A model generated the notes under the pieces. That model ran no database searches, had not been told where the DNA came from, and worked only from the letters and a program-made list of their open reading frames with translations. A DNA stretch of 64,000 nt from Labrenzia sp. OB1. Its GTDB lineage: Bacteria > Pseudomonadota > Alphaproteobacteria > Rhizobiales > Stappiaceae. Shown here piece after piece: positions 56,099 through 64,000 of the stretch (position 1 is its first letter; each line of letters starts with the position of its first letter). Made by a program: the position numbers and the translations under genes. Where the stretch lies: NCBI RefSeq assembly GCF_001624695.1, contig NZ_JSEP01000006.1, positions 124,001-188,000 on the forward strand, in the 5' to 3' direction.

Positions 56099-57418
56099 AT
56101 GACCTCATCCCCCTCCAAGGACGGCAAGGCTCCGGCGCCGGCAGGCGCGGAACAGACCGTGACCCTGCGCATCCTATCGTCGCTGAAGGATGTCTCCCGC
56201 GAGGCGTGGGATAGCGTCGCCAATCCCGGCTGGCGGATGACGGATGGCGGTGTCCTGCAAAAAGACGACGCTCAATGTGCCGGCATGGACGATCTCGCAG
56301 CCGTTCTGGCTGACGATGCAGGGCCGTTGCCGGAAGAGACCGCCTTCAACCCGTTTCTGTCGCATGCGTTCCTGGAGGCTCTGGAAGCTTCGGGATGCGC
56401 CACGGCGGAAACCGGCTGGCTTCCCCGGCACATGCTTCTGGAAGACGATGCCGGTGCGGTTTTGGGCGCCCTGCCCGCCTATCTGAAGGGCCACTCGCAG
56501 GGGGAATATGTCTTCGACCACGGCTGGGCAGAGGCGTTTCACCGGGCGGGCGGCGCATATTACCCTAAACTGCAGGTCTCCGTGCCCTTTACCCCCGCCA
56601 CGGGCAGACGGTTCCTGACCGGACCCGGCGTCAACAGGGAAGCCGGAATGCAGGCGCTGGCGGCCGGGCTGGTTCAGGTCTGCCAGCGGACCGGCGCGTC
56701 CTCCGTCCACGCTACCTTCCTGACCAGAGGGGAATGGGACCATCTCGGCGAACTCGGTTACCTGCAGCGCACCGACCAGCAGTTTCACTGGGAAAACAAC
56801 GGCTACGACAATTTCGAAGACTTCCTGGCGGATCTCGCCTCGCGCAAGCGCAAGGCCATTCGCAAGGAACGCCGCGAGGCGCTGAGCGCCGAGGGCCTGG
56901 AGGTGGAATGGGCCACCGGCTCCGACCTGACCGAGGCCCATTGGGATGCGTTCTACTCCTTCTACCTGGATACAGGCAGCCGCAAGTGGGGCCGGCCCTA
57001 TCTCAACCGCGAATTCTTTTCGCTGATCAACGAACGGCTGGCCGACCGCACGCTTCTGGTGCTGGCCAAACGCGACGGTCGATATGTGGCCGGCGCGCTC
57101 AATTTCATCGGTTCCGACACGCTGTTCGGCCGCAACTGGGGCTGCACGGAACACCATCCGTTCCTGCATTTCGAGCTCTGCTACTATCAGGCCATCGATT
57201 TCGCCATCGCCCAGGGCCTGAAACGCGTTGAGGCCGGGGCGCAGGGCGCGCACAAGCTGGCGCGCGGCTACCTGCCTGCCACGACCTATTCCGCCCACTG
57301 GATCGCCCATGAGGGCCTGCATGACGCGATCGCCGATTTCCTGGAACACGAGCGCGCGGCGGTAGAGCACGAAAATGCCGCGCTCGCCGAGCATGCCCCT
57401 TTCAGGAAAGACGGCTGA
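56099..57418 (+). CDS. COG3146-type N-acyltransferase (FemAB-like/GNAT fold)
   Basis: The 439-residue protein matches the COG3146 (DUF482) family: NPFLSHAFLEALEASGCA, YVFDHGWAEAFHRAGGAYYPKLQVSVPFTPATGRR (about residues 138-172), QFHWENNGYDNFEDFLADLASRKRKAIRKERRE and GAQGAHKLARGYLP. The family has a double GNAT-like fold and is thought to transfer acyl or aminoacyl groups; the substrate is unknown. It is the third gene of the RidA/phosphodiesterase cluster. Its last 17 bases overlap the convergent GNAT gene. Confidence 0.88.
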   Translation: MTSSPSKDGKAPAPAGAEQTVTLRILSSLKDVSREAWDSVANPGWRMTDGGVLQKDDAQCAGMDDLAAVLADDAGPLPEETAFNPFLSHAFLEALEASGCATAETGWLPRHMLLEDDAGAVLGALPAYLKGHSQGEYVFDHGWAEAFHRAGGAYYPKLQVSVPFTPATGRRFLTGPGVNREAGMQALAAGLVQVCQRTGASSVHATFLTRGEWDHLGELGYLQRTDQQFHWENNGYDNFEDFLADLASRKRKAIRKERREALSAEGLEVEWATGSDLTEAHWDAFYSFYLDTGSRKWGRPYLNREFFSLINERLADRTLLVLAKRDGRYVAGALNFIGSDTLFGRNWGCTEHHPFLHFELCYYQAIDFAIAQGLKRVEAGAQGAHKLARGYLPATTYSAHWIAHEGLHDAIADFLEHERAAVEHENAALAEHAPFRKDG

Positions 57419-58295
57419 ACGCCGGCAGCTCCAGCCACATTTCGTATTGCCGCAGTGTCTCCTCGGCGCCGAACCTGTCCAGGAACCTATTCAAACCTGC
57501 GGCCTCTTCGTCGACATTCACGAAGACCAGTTGATCCGCCCCGGTCCGCTCGCGCAATTCCCGCAAAAGTGCCTGTCCGATGCCGCGCCTGCGGTGAGCC
57601 TTGTGAACGGCGATCTGGGCGACCGCGCCATCCTTGTAGGCGGCGCCCCAGCCCAGCAGCTCCCCGCCTTCCCGCACGCCCGTCAGATGGACATCCGGGC
57701 TCAGGCCGAGGAGCGCCGTGCGGGCATTCTGCGGCGTCGGCCGTGTTTCGAAGTAGTCGTCCTCGTCCGCAGGCAGCGCGTCAAGCCGCAGCCCCTCGGC
57801 AATCCACCGGCCCGGCTCCGCCGCCTCCAGGTTTTCTTTCGTCAGATTGCAGACACGCAGGGTGCGCTGGCGGAGGAATCCGAATTCTTCATAAGCGTTG
57901 ACGGCCCTGTCGTTGGTGGTGATCACTTCCAGTTGCAGGCCGCTCGCCTGCCCTGCCTGCCCTGCTTGCCTTGCCTGCTGGGCCTTGATCACAGCCTGCA
58001 GCAAGCGGCGAGACAACCCGCGGCGGCGGTGTTCCGGTTCGGTTCCGACTGACAGCGTATAGGCCCTGTTGCCGAAATTCGGGTCCGCCTGTCCGGAAAA
58101 CCAGAAGGCGGCGATCTTTCCCTCATGCAGGGCAACAAAGGAATGCCGACCGGAGAACCCGCGCTGGCGCTGAAAATCGACGAACTTCGCCTCGGTCATC
58201 CGCAAGGGTGTCACATAGTCGGAGAACGCCTCGTTCATCGCGTCGGCGAGTTCCTGAGGACCATGGGCCCGGCAATCCGTAATCCGATAGTTCAT
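57402..58295 (-). CDS. Tandem GNAT acetyltransferase
   Basis: The 297-residue protein has two GNAT domains: residues about 1-150 with the acetyl-CoA loop RRRGLSRRLLQ, and about 155-297 with RRRGIGQALL. In the first domain, after the CoA loop and helix, there is an insert of Gln/Ala/Gly triplets (about residues 106-117) encoded by a 9-bp tandem repeat. Substrate unknown. Both CoA loops look intact, so both domains may be active. Confidence 0.88.
   Translation of the reverse strand: MNYRITDCRAHGPQELADAMNEAFSDYVTPLRMTEAKFVDFQRQRGFSGRHSFVALHEGKIAAFWFSGQADPNFGNRAYTLSVGTEPEHRRRGLSRRLLQAVIKAQQARQAGQAGQASGLQLEVITTNDRAVNAYEEFGFLRQRTLRVCNLTKENLEAAEPGRWIAEGLRLDALPADEDDYFETRPTPQNARTALLGLSPDVHLTGVREGGELLGWGAAYKDGAVAQIAVHKAHRRRGIGQALLRELRERTGADQLVFVNVDEEAAGLNRFLDRFGAEETLRQYEMWLELPAFSRLS
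57947..57982. repeat. 9-bp tandem repeat (four units) in the GNAT gene
   Basis: Two exact copies of CCTGCCCTG are followed by two degenerate copies (CTTGCCTTG, CCTGCTGGG). The period of nine keeps the frame and encodes Gln-Ala-x triplets on the minus strand. Variation in copy number would change the length of a loop in the first GNAT domain without a frameshift. Confidence 0.85.
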
Positions 58296-58608
58296 TCCAG
58301 GACGTCTTCAGTTCCGGTTTCCAGTCAAGTCAGCCTATACTGGCCACAGGTTTTCCAGTCATCAACCCTGCCTGGCGCCTCGCCCTTCCGGAAACTGCAA
58401 ATCCATCGCATTTGCCTGCTCATTGCGGGATCCGCCCCCTGCAATCCAATCCGAGGCATCTTCAAAGATCAGATTTGGACCGGGGGCAAAGGGGGCAGCA
58501 TGGATGCCATGCCATAGCCATTGCAGGACGGAGACAGAATGTCTTTCACGCATGACGCTCGCGCGCGGCAATGCTCCTTGCCGGGCCCGTTCCACAAAGA
58601 CGACCTTT
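58296..58608. other. 313-bp spacer between the GNAT and monooxygenase genes
   Basis: No convincing gene. A 35-codon ORF on the + strand near 58541, with GGAGACAGA upstream, runs antisense into the 3' end of the monooxygenase gene and looks like noise. Both flanking genes are on the minus strand, so the promoter of the GNAT gene should lie here. Confidence 0.45.
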
Positions 58609-58935
58609 TCAAATCCGCTCGAAGCTCTCCGCAACGTCATACATGACCGGTTCGAAGCTCTTGCACAGCCCGCTGATGCGGCGGTTGCGCGCGCGCATTT
58701 CCGATGACCTCAACATCGCCAGAAAATCCTCCCGCCGCCGCCACTGCGAATAGTTGGCGATGCGCGTCTGCGCGTCGTTGACATGAAGCCCCGCACCGAT
58801 AAACCCCGGCTGATGGCGGATGAAATTCTCGTAGGCGTCCTTCAACTCGTCCAGAAGGTCGAAACAGGTCCCCGGCGTCATTTCGAAGGTGGTGATGACG
58901 GTCTGGCAATCCCGGTCACTGGATATCTCAGGCAT
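58609..58935 (-). CDS. Antibiotic biosynthesis monooxygenase (ABM)-like protein
   Basis: The 108-residue protein has the dimeric alpha/beta-barrel ABM pattern: TVITTFEMTPGTCFDLLDELKDAYENFI, QPGFIGAGLHVNDAQTRIANYSQWRRREDFLAML. Such small proteins include quinol monooxygenases and haem-degrading enzymes; the substrate here is unknown. Start 58935 has GGGGAGGAGGAG upstream. A tyrosinase gene lies on the far side of the upstream spacer, which makes a quinone-related role tempting but unproven. Confidence 0.8.
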   Translation of the reverse strand: MPEISSDRDCQTVITTFEMTPGTCFDLLDELKDAYENFIRHQPGFIGAGLHVNDAQTRIANYSQWRRREDFLAMLRSSEMRARNRRISGLCKSFEPVMYDVAESFERI

Positions 58936-59299
58936 GGCTCTCCTCCTCCCCGGAAGGCTGGCACGTTTTGCGGGGGTGGGCAATATGCGGATTATTGAAG
59001 AGAGAAGCAGGTGGAAGCGCATATCGCGCTGCGCACAATCAAGACAGTGCCGCTTCCGGCCCAAAGTGCCAGTTGCTGCACAATATCGGATTGTCCGAGT
59101 CTAAAGCTTGACTGTATAAACGATATGCAAGGTCTTACACTGACCTTGTCGTCCTTGCAACTGACCAACAACTCGGCCCTTCTTGAGTCTTTTGCTGAAC
59201 AGGCACGCCCCTTGGAGTATCAAAAAAACGCGCCGTTTGGACCTTTAGTCACATTCTGTTAAGGTAGAGCCATAAATTTGAAACAACCCAAGATTTAAC
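58936..59299. other. 364-bp divergent spacer upstream of the tyrosinase gene
   Basis: The second half is clearly more AT-rich than the surroundings. It holds an inverted repeat CAAGGTC-TTACACT-GACCTTG at 59128-59148, a possible operator. A small ORF (ATG at 59124) to 59262 has no ribosome-binding site, and I do not support it. The ribosome-binding site for the tyrosinase start at 59300 is weak. Confidence 0.5.
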
Positions 59300-60166
59300 A
59301 TGGCAATTCGACTTAGCATTCGTTCATTAGAACAAAGTAGCCCGTCCGTTGAGGTCCTGCGCGCAGCTTATGCAAACTTCAAATCCATTACGGATGAGCG
59401 CGGGTTTGACTGGTTTGCCGCGACCCATGGTGCGCCGACGCCGATTTGGTGCCCGCACGGCTCGCCCCTCTTTCTACCTTGGCATCGCGCGTTCCTGTAT
59501 TACTTCGAGCTGGCCCTGCAAACCCGGCTGGGTCCGCGCTTTACCGAGGTGGCTCCGGCTCGGCCCGAATTTGCCGATGTCGGCTTGCCTTGGTGGGATT
59601 GGGCGTCGGACCATTCACACACTGTTGGACTGCCTCAAAGCTATGCGGTGGCACAAGTTGGCGGAGAGCCCAATCCGATGGCCAGCTCCGAGATTGGTCA
59701 TTCCAGCTCGCAGCTCGTGTCGGGTGTGTGGTCAGACCTATTGGTCAACATAGTCCGCACCAATCCGCAGCTTGCGGGACTGATCACAGATACGGACCCG
59801 CCGATGACGCTTCGGGACCCGGACGATCCGGACGAACTCCCGCGTCAGAGCACAATCCGCAACGTGTTGATGAACATGGGTACATTCACCGACTTCACAA
59901 CAAGCGTTGAACAGATGCATGACGACGTACATGTCTGGGTCGGCGGGGCGATGTCATCGGTACCGACCTCGGCCTATGACCCGATCTTTTGGTCCCATCA
60001 CTGCATGATCGACCGCTTGTGGCATATCTGGCAGAACAGCTCGAACGCGATGAACCCTCCCCCTGACTTGATGGACACGGTCTTGGCACCTTTTCCGCTG
60101 ACAGTAGCCCAGGTTTTGGACATTGATCGCATGGGCTATGAATACGCCGTGGCGGCTGTGGCATAG
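59300..60166 (+). CDS. Tyrosinase family (type 3 copper) oxidase
   Basis: Tyrosinases hydroxylate monophenols and oxidise diphenols to quinones, leading to melanin. The 288-residue protein has all six copper ligands: CuA His43 (ATHG), His53 (CPHG) and His62 (FLPWHRAFLYYFE); CuB two His in MHDDVHVWVGG and a third in YDPIFWSHHCMIDRLWHIW. Cys51 two residues before His53 could form the Cys-His thioether seen in fungal tyrosinase. No signal peptide. It ends soon after MGYEY, and a second ORF follows ten bases later. The region is AT-richer than its flanks, which suggests transfer. Confidence 0.92.
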   Translation: MAIRLSIRSLEQSSPSVEVLRAAYANFKSITDERGFDWFAATHGAPTPIWCPHGSPLFLPWHRAFLYYFELALQTRLGPRFTEVAPARPEFADVGLPWWDWASDHSHTVGLPQSYAVAQVGGEPNPMASSEIGHSSSQLVSGVWSDLLVNIVRTNPQLAGLITDTDPPMTLRDPDDPDELPRQSTIRNVLMNMGTFTDFTTSVEQMHDDVHVWVGGAMSSVPTSAYDPIFWSHHCMIDRLWHIWQNSSNAMNPPPDLMDTVLAPFPLTVAQVLDIDRMGYEYAVAAVA

Positions 60167-60176
60167 GTATTGGGCA

Positions 60177-60704
60177 ATGATTGGATACGATAACACAATT
60201 TCTGAGAAGTCCTCTCCGGCAAAGGGGGTTGAGCATATCTCCATGAAGTTCGATCTCGATATCGAAGACTGGGAGACGATCACCCGGGCCGATCTTGTCT
60301 TTGAGGATCTGTCGACGATTGGCTCAAGCTATGCGTTGCGGGTCTTCTTCAACAACAAAAAAGCCACTGCCAAGACAAAGCGGACAGCCAAGAATGGCTA
60401 TGCCGGGCGGCTGACTATCTTTGGGCATGGAGATTGCCTGGGGTCCGAGGGGCATTGTTCCTCAGCAAGCAAGATGGATGTGCGTTTGGACGCGCCCGCG
60501 ATGCCTGTACTGCAGCACCCAACAGCGCCGATGAAGCGGATTCTGACCGTGACCCCGGCCTTGGACCGCGTGATGCGCCGCTATTCCAAGGGCTTGCATA
60601 CAGTGACCCTGGTCACTGTTCTGCAGGCGCCGCTACGCAAGAAACGCAAGCCGATGTCCGGCCTGCTAAAGTGCCGCCGCGTGTCGCTGCGCACATACAG
60701 TTAG
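60177..60704 (+). CDS. Detached tyrosinase C-terminal-like domain protein
   Basis: The 175-residue protein starts MIGYDNTISEKSSPAKGVEH. It has a beta-sandwich-like pattern (SYALRVFFNNKKA, GRLTIFGHGDCLGSEGHC, RILTVTPALDRVMRR, GLHTVTLVTVLQAP). This resembles the C-terminal domain found on longer bacterial polyphenol oxidases, including the Gly-His-Gly-x-Cys and Gly-His-Cys pieces. Start 60177 is ten bases after the tyrosinase stop, in another frame. It may be a partner or caddie-like protein, or the second half of a gene split by a frameshift. The resemblance is from memory of the family. Confidence 0.6.
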   Translation: MIGYDNTISEKSSPAKGVEHISMKFDLDIEDWETITRADLVFEDLSTIGSSYALRVFFNNKKATAKTKRTAKNGYAGRLTIFGHGDCLGSEGHCSSASKMDVRLDAPAMPVLQHPTAPMKRILTVTPALDRVMRRYSKGLHTVTLVTVLQAPLRKKRKPMSGLLKCRRVSLRTYS

Positions 60705-60831
60705 ACAAATCAGAATATGCGCTTCGGCGTGGGCTCATATGATCTGCTGAACGACAGCAGCCATTGGAGCAAACGCAGCGAAAGACGGCTCGCGACCTAC
60801 GCAGCAGCCCCACCACGCCAGACCAATTCCC

Positions 60832-61608
60832 TTACCCCCTCCCGACAAACGGCATCTTCGTTGCCATGACCGTCAGGCTCAGCACGTTGGCGTCCAGCGG
60901 CAGGCTGGCCATGTAGACTACGGCCTGGGCGATGTGGGCCGGGTCGATGGTGGGTTCGCTCATCATTTCGCCGTTGGCCTGCAGGACGCCGCCGCTCATG
61001 CGGGCGGTCATGTCGCTGGCGGCGTTGCCGATGTCGATCTGGCCGCAGGCGATGTCGAACGGGCGGCCGTCGAGGGCGGCGGATTTGGTCAGGCCGGTGA
61101 CGGCGTGTTTGGTGGAGGTGTAGGGGGCGGAATTCGGGCGTGGCGCCGTTGCCGAAATGGAGCCGTTGTTGATGATCCTGCCGCCGCGCGGTTCCTGCGC
61201 CTTCATCAGGCGGAAGGCCTCCTGGGTACACAGGAAGACGCCGGTCAGATTGGCGGCGACGACCCGGTTCCATTCCTCGAAGCTGATATCCTCCAGCGGA
61301 ACGGAGGAATTGGAAATGCCGGCGTTGTTGACCACCAGGTCGATGCGGCCGAATCTTTCGCGGATATCGTCAAAAAGCGCGCGCACGGAGGCGGAATCGC
61401 CGACATCGGCGGCGCTCCAGGTCACTTCGCCGCCGGTTTCCGCCGAGAGTTCAGCGGCAGTCTTTTCAAGCACGTCCTTGCGGCGGCCGGAAATCACCAC
61501 GCGCCAGCCTTCCTTGCTCAGGTCCTTCGCCATGGCCCGGCCGATGCCGGTACCGCCGCCGGTCACAAGGGCGATCCTGCCTTTCACGTCGAAACCGTTC
61601 TGTGTCAT
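60832..61608 (-). CDS. Short-chain dehydrogenase/reductase
   Basis: The 258-residue protein is a classical [18 protein letters not shown] (NAD(P)-binding), [27 protein letters not shown] (catalytic Ser) and PYTSTKHAV (Tyr-x3-Lys). Substrate unknown. Arg in SGRRKD after the second strand favours NADP. Its ATG overlaps the DenD stop by four bases, so it is translationally coupled to DenD and may work in the same sugar-acid or polyol pathway. Confidence 0.92.
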   Translation of the reverse strand: MTQNGFDVKGRIALVTGGGTGIGRAMAKDLSKEGWRVVISGRRKDVLEKTAAELSAETGGEVTWSAADVGDSASVRALFDDIRERFGRIDLVVNNAGISNSSVPLEDISFEEWNRVVAANLTGVFLCTQEAFRLMKAQEPRGGRIINNGSISATAPRPNSAPYTSTKHAVTGLTKSAALDGRPFDIACGQIDIGNAASDMTARMSGGVLQANGEMMSEPTIDPAHIAQAVVYMASLPLDANVLSLTVMATKMPFVGRG

Positions 61609-62591
61609 GCGTGCGTGCCTCCCAGCTCGTCTTCAAGATGTATTCGAATGATGTCGTCAAAGCATGTTTCGGCCTGAAAGCCCAGTTCGCTTGCCCGCCG
61701 GGCATCGAAATCGGTCGGCCATCCGGCAACGATCCTGGCGATGCCCGCATCCGGCTCGCGGCGGATGAGACGCACGGCCTTTTCACCGGCGACGCGGCGC
61801 AGCGCCTCGATCTGTTCGCCGACCGTTGCCGAAAGACCCGGCATGGACAGGCTGCGGCGCGGCCCAATCAACGCGGTGTCGATGCGGGCTGCATGGGTGA
61901 AGAAACCGATTGCGGCGCGCGGGCTGGCATACCAGTGGCGCACGTCTTCCCCGACCGGCAGAATGGCCTCCTTGCCGGAGAGCGGTTCGCGCAGGATGTT
62001 GGAAAAGAACCCGGAGGCCGCCTTGTTCGGCGTGCCTGGCCGCACGCAGATGGTCGGAAGGCGCAGGCCGATGCCGTCGAAAATGCCCTTGCGGGTATAG
62101 TCGGCAAGGAGGAGTTCGGTGATCGCCTTCTGGGTGCCGTAGCTCGTCAGCGGCGCCAACAGGAACTCGTCGCCGATCTTGTCCGGAAACGGCTGGCCGA
62201 AGACGGCAATCGACGAGGCGAAGATGACGCGCGGGAGATAAGGCGTGCGTGCGCCCTCAAGACGGATGGCCTCGAAAAGCATCCGGCTGCCGTCCAGATT
62301 GACCGCATAGCCCTTGCCGAAATCTGCCTCCGCCTCCCCTGAGACGACGGCGGCGAGATGAAAGATCACGTCCGGCCGTCCTTCTATCAGCTTTTCCGGC
62401 TCCCCCGGCACTGCAAGATCCAGAGTGAGCGCCGTGGTGATGGCCTGAAGGGACGGCGGTACATGCGGCGCGAACGCATCGGCAAGCGTCAGACGGCTGA
62501 CCTCGAAGCCGAAGACGGACGGATCCGCCGCCAGCTTCTCCACCAGCTTGCGGCCCACCATCCCGGCGGCGCCAATCACGAGCACATGCAT
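61605..62591 (-). CDS. denD: D-erythronate dehydrogenase-like NAD-dependent epimerase family protein
   Basis: The 328-residue extended SDR has [18 protein letters not shown] (NAD-binding), [63 protein letters not shown], and [21 protein letters not shown]. This is the DenD-type set, which oxidises D-erythronate (or the related L-threonate) at C2. The other genes of the erythronate/threonate route (kinase, decarboxylase) are not in this window. Start 62591 has AGGGGAGGGG upstream. Coupled to the SDR gene. Confidence 0.87.
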   Translation of the reverse strand: MHVLVIGAAGMVGRKLVEKLAADPSVFGFEVSRLTLADAFAPHVPPSLQAITTALTLDLAVPGEPEKLIEGRPDVIFHLAAVVSGEAEADFGKGYAVNLDGSRMLFEAIRLEGARTPYLPRVIFASSIAVFGQPFPDKIGDEFLLAPLTSYGTQKAITELLLADYTRKGIFDGIGLRLPTICVRPGTPNKAASGFFSNILREPLSGKEAILPVGEDVRHWYASPRAAIGFFTHAARIDTALIGPRRSLSMPGLSATVGEQIEALRRVAGEKAVRLIRREPDAGIARIVAGWPTDFDARRASELGFQAETCFDDIIRIHLEDELGGTHA

Positions 62592-62725
62592 TTTCACCCC
62601 TCCCCTCATGCCTGTCGATTTTCAGATCATGGTTTTTCCGCACCCAATCAGACGCAGAAGAATTTTCCGGCATTGCGCTACGGTGCATTTTCGGAAATGT
62701 AAAACAGGAGCTGCACAATCAGGTC

Positions 62726-63946
62726 ATGGAAATGGAAATGCAACACCACGAAGGTCTGTTCTCACCCTTGACACTGCCCTGCGGCGTCATCCTGAAAAAC
62801 CGGATCGCAAAGTCGGCGATGTCGGATTCCCTGGGGGATGGAACCGGCCACCCGACGGCGGAACAGGTCCGGCTGTATCGGCGCTGGGCCGAAGGCGGGA
62901 CGGCGCTTGCCATCATCGGTGAGGTGCAGGGATCTGCCGGCCACGCCGAGAAACCCGGAAATCTGGTGCTCGACGCTGCGTCAGATCTGGAGCATTTCAA
63001 AGAGCTGGCCCGACAGGGCAGCGAGAACGGGACACAGCTCTGGCTGCAGCTCGGCCATGCCGGGGCGCTTGCCTACGCACCGACCAGCGCCCCCAGGGGG
63101 CCGAGTGCCCTCGATCTGCAGGGGCTGTGCTGTGCTCAGATGACAGCGGACGAGATCCGGCACTTTCCACAGGAGATCGCGCGGACGACCAGACTGGCGC
63201 GGCAGGCCGGTTTTGGCGGTGTGCAGATCCACGCGGCACACGGGTTTCTGCTCAGCCAGTTCCTGTCGCCGCTGTTCAACCGGCGGAGCGATGCCTATGG
63301 CGGACCGGTCGCCAACCGCATGCGGCTGCTGCTGGAGGCAATTGAGGCCGCGCGCGCTGCCGCCGGGCCGGAGTTTCCGATCGGCGTGAAACTCAATTCC
63401 TCGGACCAGTTGGAAGGCGGGCTGAATGAGGACGAGGCGCTGGAAGTGGTGGCAGCGCTGGAGAACACCTCGGTCGATCTGATCGACATCAGTGGCGGAA
63501 CTTATTTCCCCGGCGCGAAAGCCGCCTCCGACGGAGCCGGACGCGGCCCCTATTTTATCGAATTCGCAAAGCGTGCCCGCACTGTCACATCAAAGCCGCT
63601 GATGTTGACCGGCGGGTTCAAGACGCGCGCCCAGGCCGAGGACGCAGTGAGCGAAGGCGCGACCGATGTCGTCGGTCTGGCGCGCGCGCTCGCCCTTGTG
63701 CCTTCCCTCGCCGAGCATTGGAAAGCCGGTCAGATGCCAGAGCCGGAGTTTCCCAGATTTTCCGGAGCCCCGGAAGGCGGCATTACCGCGTGGTACACGA
63801 TGCGGCTGACCGGCATCGGCTCGGGTGTGGAAACGACGGCCGGATCGGATCTTGGAGAGGCCATCCGGACCTATGAGGCACGCGACCGGGTGCGAACGGA
63901 CATCTGGTTGCGCCACTTCGGCGGCATTGCCAGGCAAGATGCGTGA
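62726..63946 (+). CDS. NADH:flavin oxidoreductase (old yellow enzyme superfamily)
   Basis: The 406-residue TIM-barrel flavin enzyme has LKNRIAKSAMSDSLGDG, GEVQGSAGHAEKPGNL, WLQLGHAGALAY, GGVQIHAAHGFLLSQFLSPLFNRRSDAYGG (about residues 170-195), and VVGLARALALVP. It is of the 2,4-dienoyl-CoA reductase/xenobiotic reductase-like branch without the C-terminal FAD/4Fe-4S domain. Substrate unknown. It is divergent from denD and seems to overlap a further gene start at its 3' end. Confidence 0.88.
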   Translation: MEMEMQHHEGLFSPLTLPCGVILKNRIAKSAMSDSLGDGTGHPTAEQVRLYRRWAEGGTALAIIGEVQGSAGHAEKPGNLVLDAASDLEHFKELARQGSENGTQLWLQLGHAGALAYAPTSAPRGPSALDLQGLCCAQMTADEIRHFPQEIARTTRLARQAGFGGVQIHAAHGFLLSQFLSPLFNRRSDAYGGPVANRMRLLLEAIEAARAAAGPEFPIGVKLNSSDQLEGGLNEDEALEVVAALENTSVDLIDISGGTYFPGAKAASDGAGRGPYFIEFAKRARTVTSKPLMLTGGFKTRAQAEDAVSEGATDVVGLARALALVPSLAEHWKAGQMPEPEFPRFSGAPEGGITAWYTMRLTGIGSGVETTAGSDLGEAIRTYEARDRVRTDIWLRHFGGIARQDA

Positions 63947-64000
63947 GAAAGATACCGGAGCTGCCACCATCCCGGACGGAAAGAAACCTATCGTTGCCTT
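63939..64000 (+). CDS. Start of a further gene (truncated by the window)
   Basis: ATG 63939 overlaps the stop of the flavin oxidoreductase gene by eight bases. It opens a frame with no stop to the window edge: MREKDTGAATIPDGKKPIVA. Coupling to the upstream gene would explain the start. Only 20 residues are visible, so the family cannot be told. Confidence 0.4.
   Translation, partial: MREKDTGAATIPDGKKPIVA

Noticed and set aside
57941..57985. CRISPR-like or microsatellite array
   Set aside because: The repeat unit is nine bases with no spacers and lies inside a coding sequence, so it is a short tandem repeat only.
58541..58648. 35-codon + strand ORF with a fair ribosome-binding site
   Set aside because: It runs antisense into the monooxygenase gene and has no recognisable feature.
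59011..59262. Small ORF upstream of the tyrosinase gene
   Set aside because: No ribosome-binding site, composition does not look coding, and an inverted repeat lies inside it.

Overview
The window is a 64 kb chromosomal segment of a high-GC alphaproteobacterium, most like the Hyphomicrobiales and in particular Roseibium/Labrenzia/Stappia-type marine bacteria. This placement is an inference. It rests on the fused TrpE(G) anthranilate synthase behind a Trp-Trp-Trp leader peptide, on DivK, EipB and DUF3572 proteins, on the ruvX, pyrB, pyrC-like, plsY, dprA, topA, rnr gene order, and on short palindromic repeats of the kind scattered through alphaproteobacterial genomes. I saw no rRNA or tRNA gene, CRISPR array, transposase gene or prophage. 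Almost all DNA is accounted for by housekeeping and metabolic genes with short spacers.

Layout. 1-9.8 kb: the 5' part of mmsA with a divergent LysR regulator, thiE, a P-loop kinase, a pirin, a phospholipase C/acid phosphatase-type enzyme whose start follows a G9 tract, an unknown membrane protein, a ROK sugar kinase that has lost its zinc site, and a divergent EamA exporter/MarR pair with palindromic operators. 9.9-16.3 kb: a periplasmic FKBP-rhodanese fusion, 8-oxoguanine deaminase, soluble transhydrogenase, and the trpL/trpE(G) attenuation system. 16.3-22.5 kb: a secreted caspase-fold protein lacking both catalytic residues, convergent with a 1065-residue Amt-PAS-GGDEF-EAL fusion that couples an ammonium-transporter domain to c-di-GMP turnover, then a YdjM-like membrane protein. 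22.5-36.8 kb: ilvD, a TetR/old-yellow-enzyme pair, an orphan ABC binding protein, envelope proteins, a PhyH dioxygenase, an MltB-type transglycosylase, a cupin, a UPF0173 hydrolase and a Cache-HAMP-GGDEF-EAL protein. A 164-bp palindromic MITE-like element sits exactly on the stop codon of the last.

36.9-50.1 kb is a dense co-directional block: ruvX, an AEC transporter, pyrB, a non-catalytic-looking pyrC paralogue, plsY, dprA, topA, rnr, DUF983, NUDIX, a Rid-family protein and rpmG. Several of its genes overlap by four bases, so they are probably translationally coupled. Facing it is divK, with no pleD beside it and about 560 bp of structured non-coding DNA between. 51.1-58.9 kb: DUF3572, a HAD hydrolase and DinB with an N-terminal zinc ribbon; eipB; a RidA, glycerophosphodiesterase and COG3146 acyltransferase cluster; a tandem GNAT with an in-frame 9-bp repeat; and a small monooxygenase. 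59-60.8 kb holds a complete type-3 copper tyrosinase followed 10 bp later by a second ORF that looks like a detached tyrosinase C-terminal domain. 60.8-64 kb: an SDR and DenD-type epimerase pair, an NADH:flavin oxidoreductase, and the start of one more gene.

The most unusual items are the Amt-c-di-GMP fusion next to the secreted pseudo-caspase, the tyrosinase pair, the FKBP-rhodanese fusion, the palindromic element at the GGDEF-EAL stop codon, the trp attenuator built from alternating 7-mers, and the divK locus without pleD.
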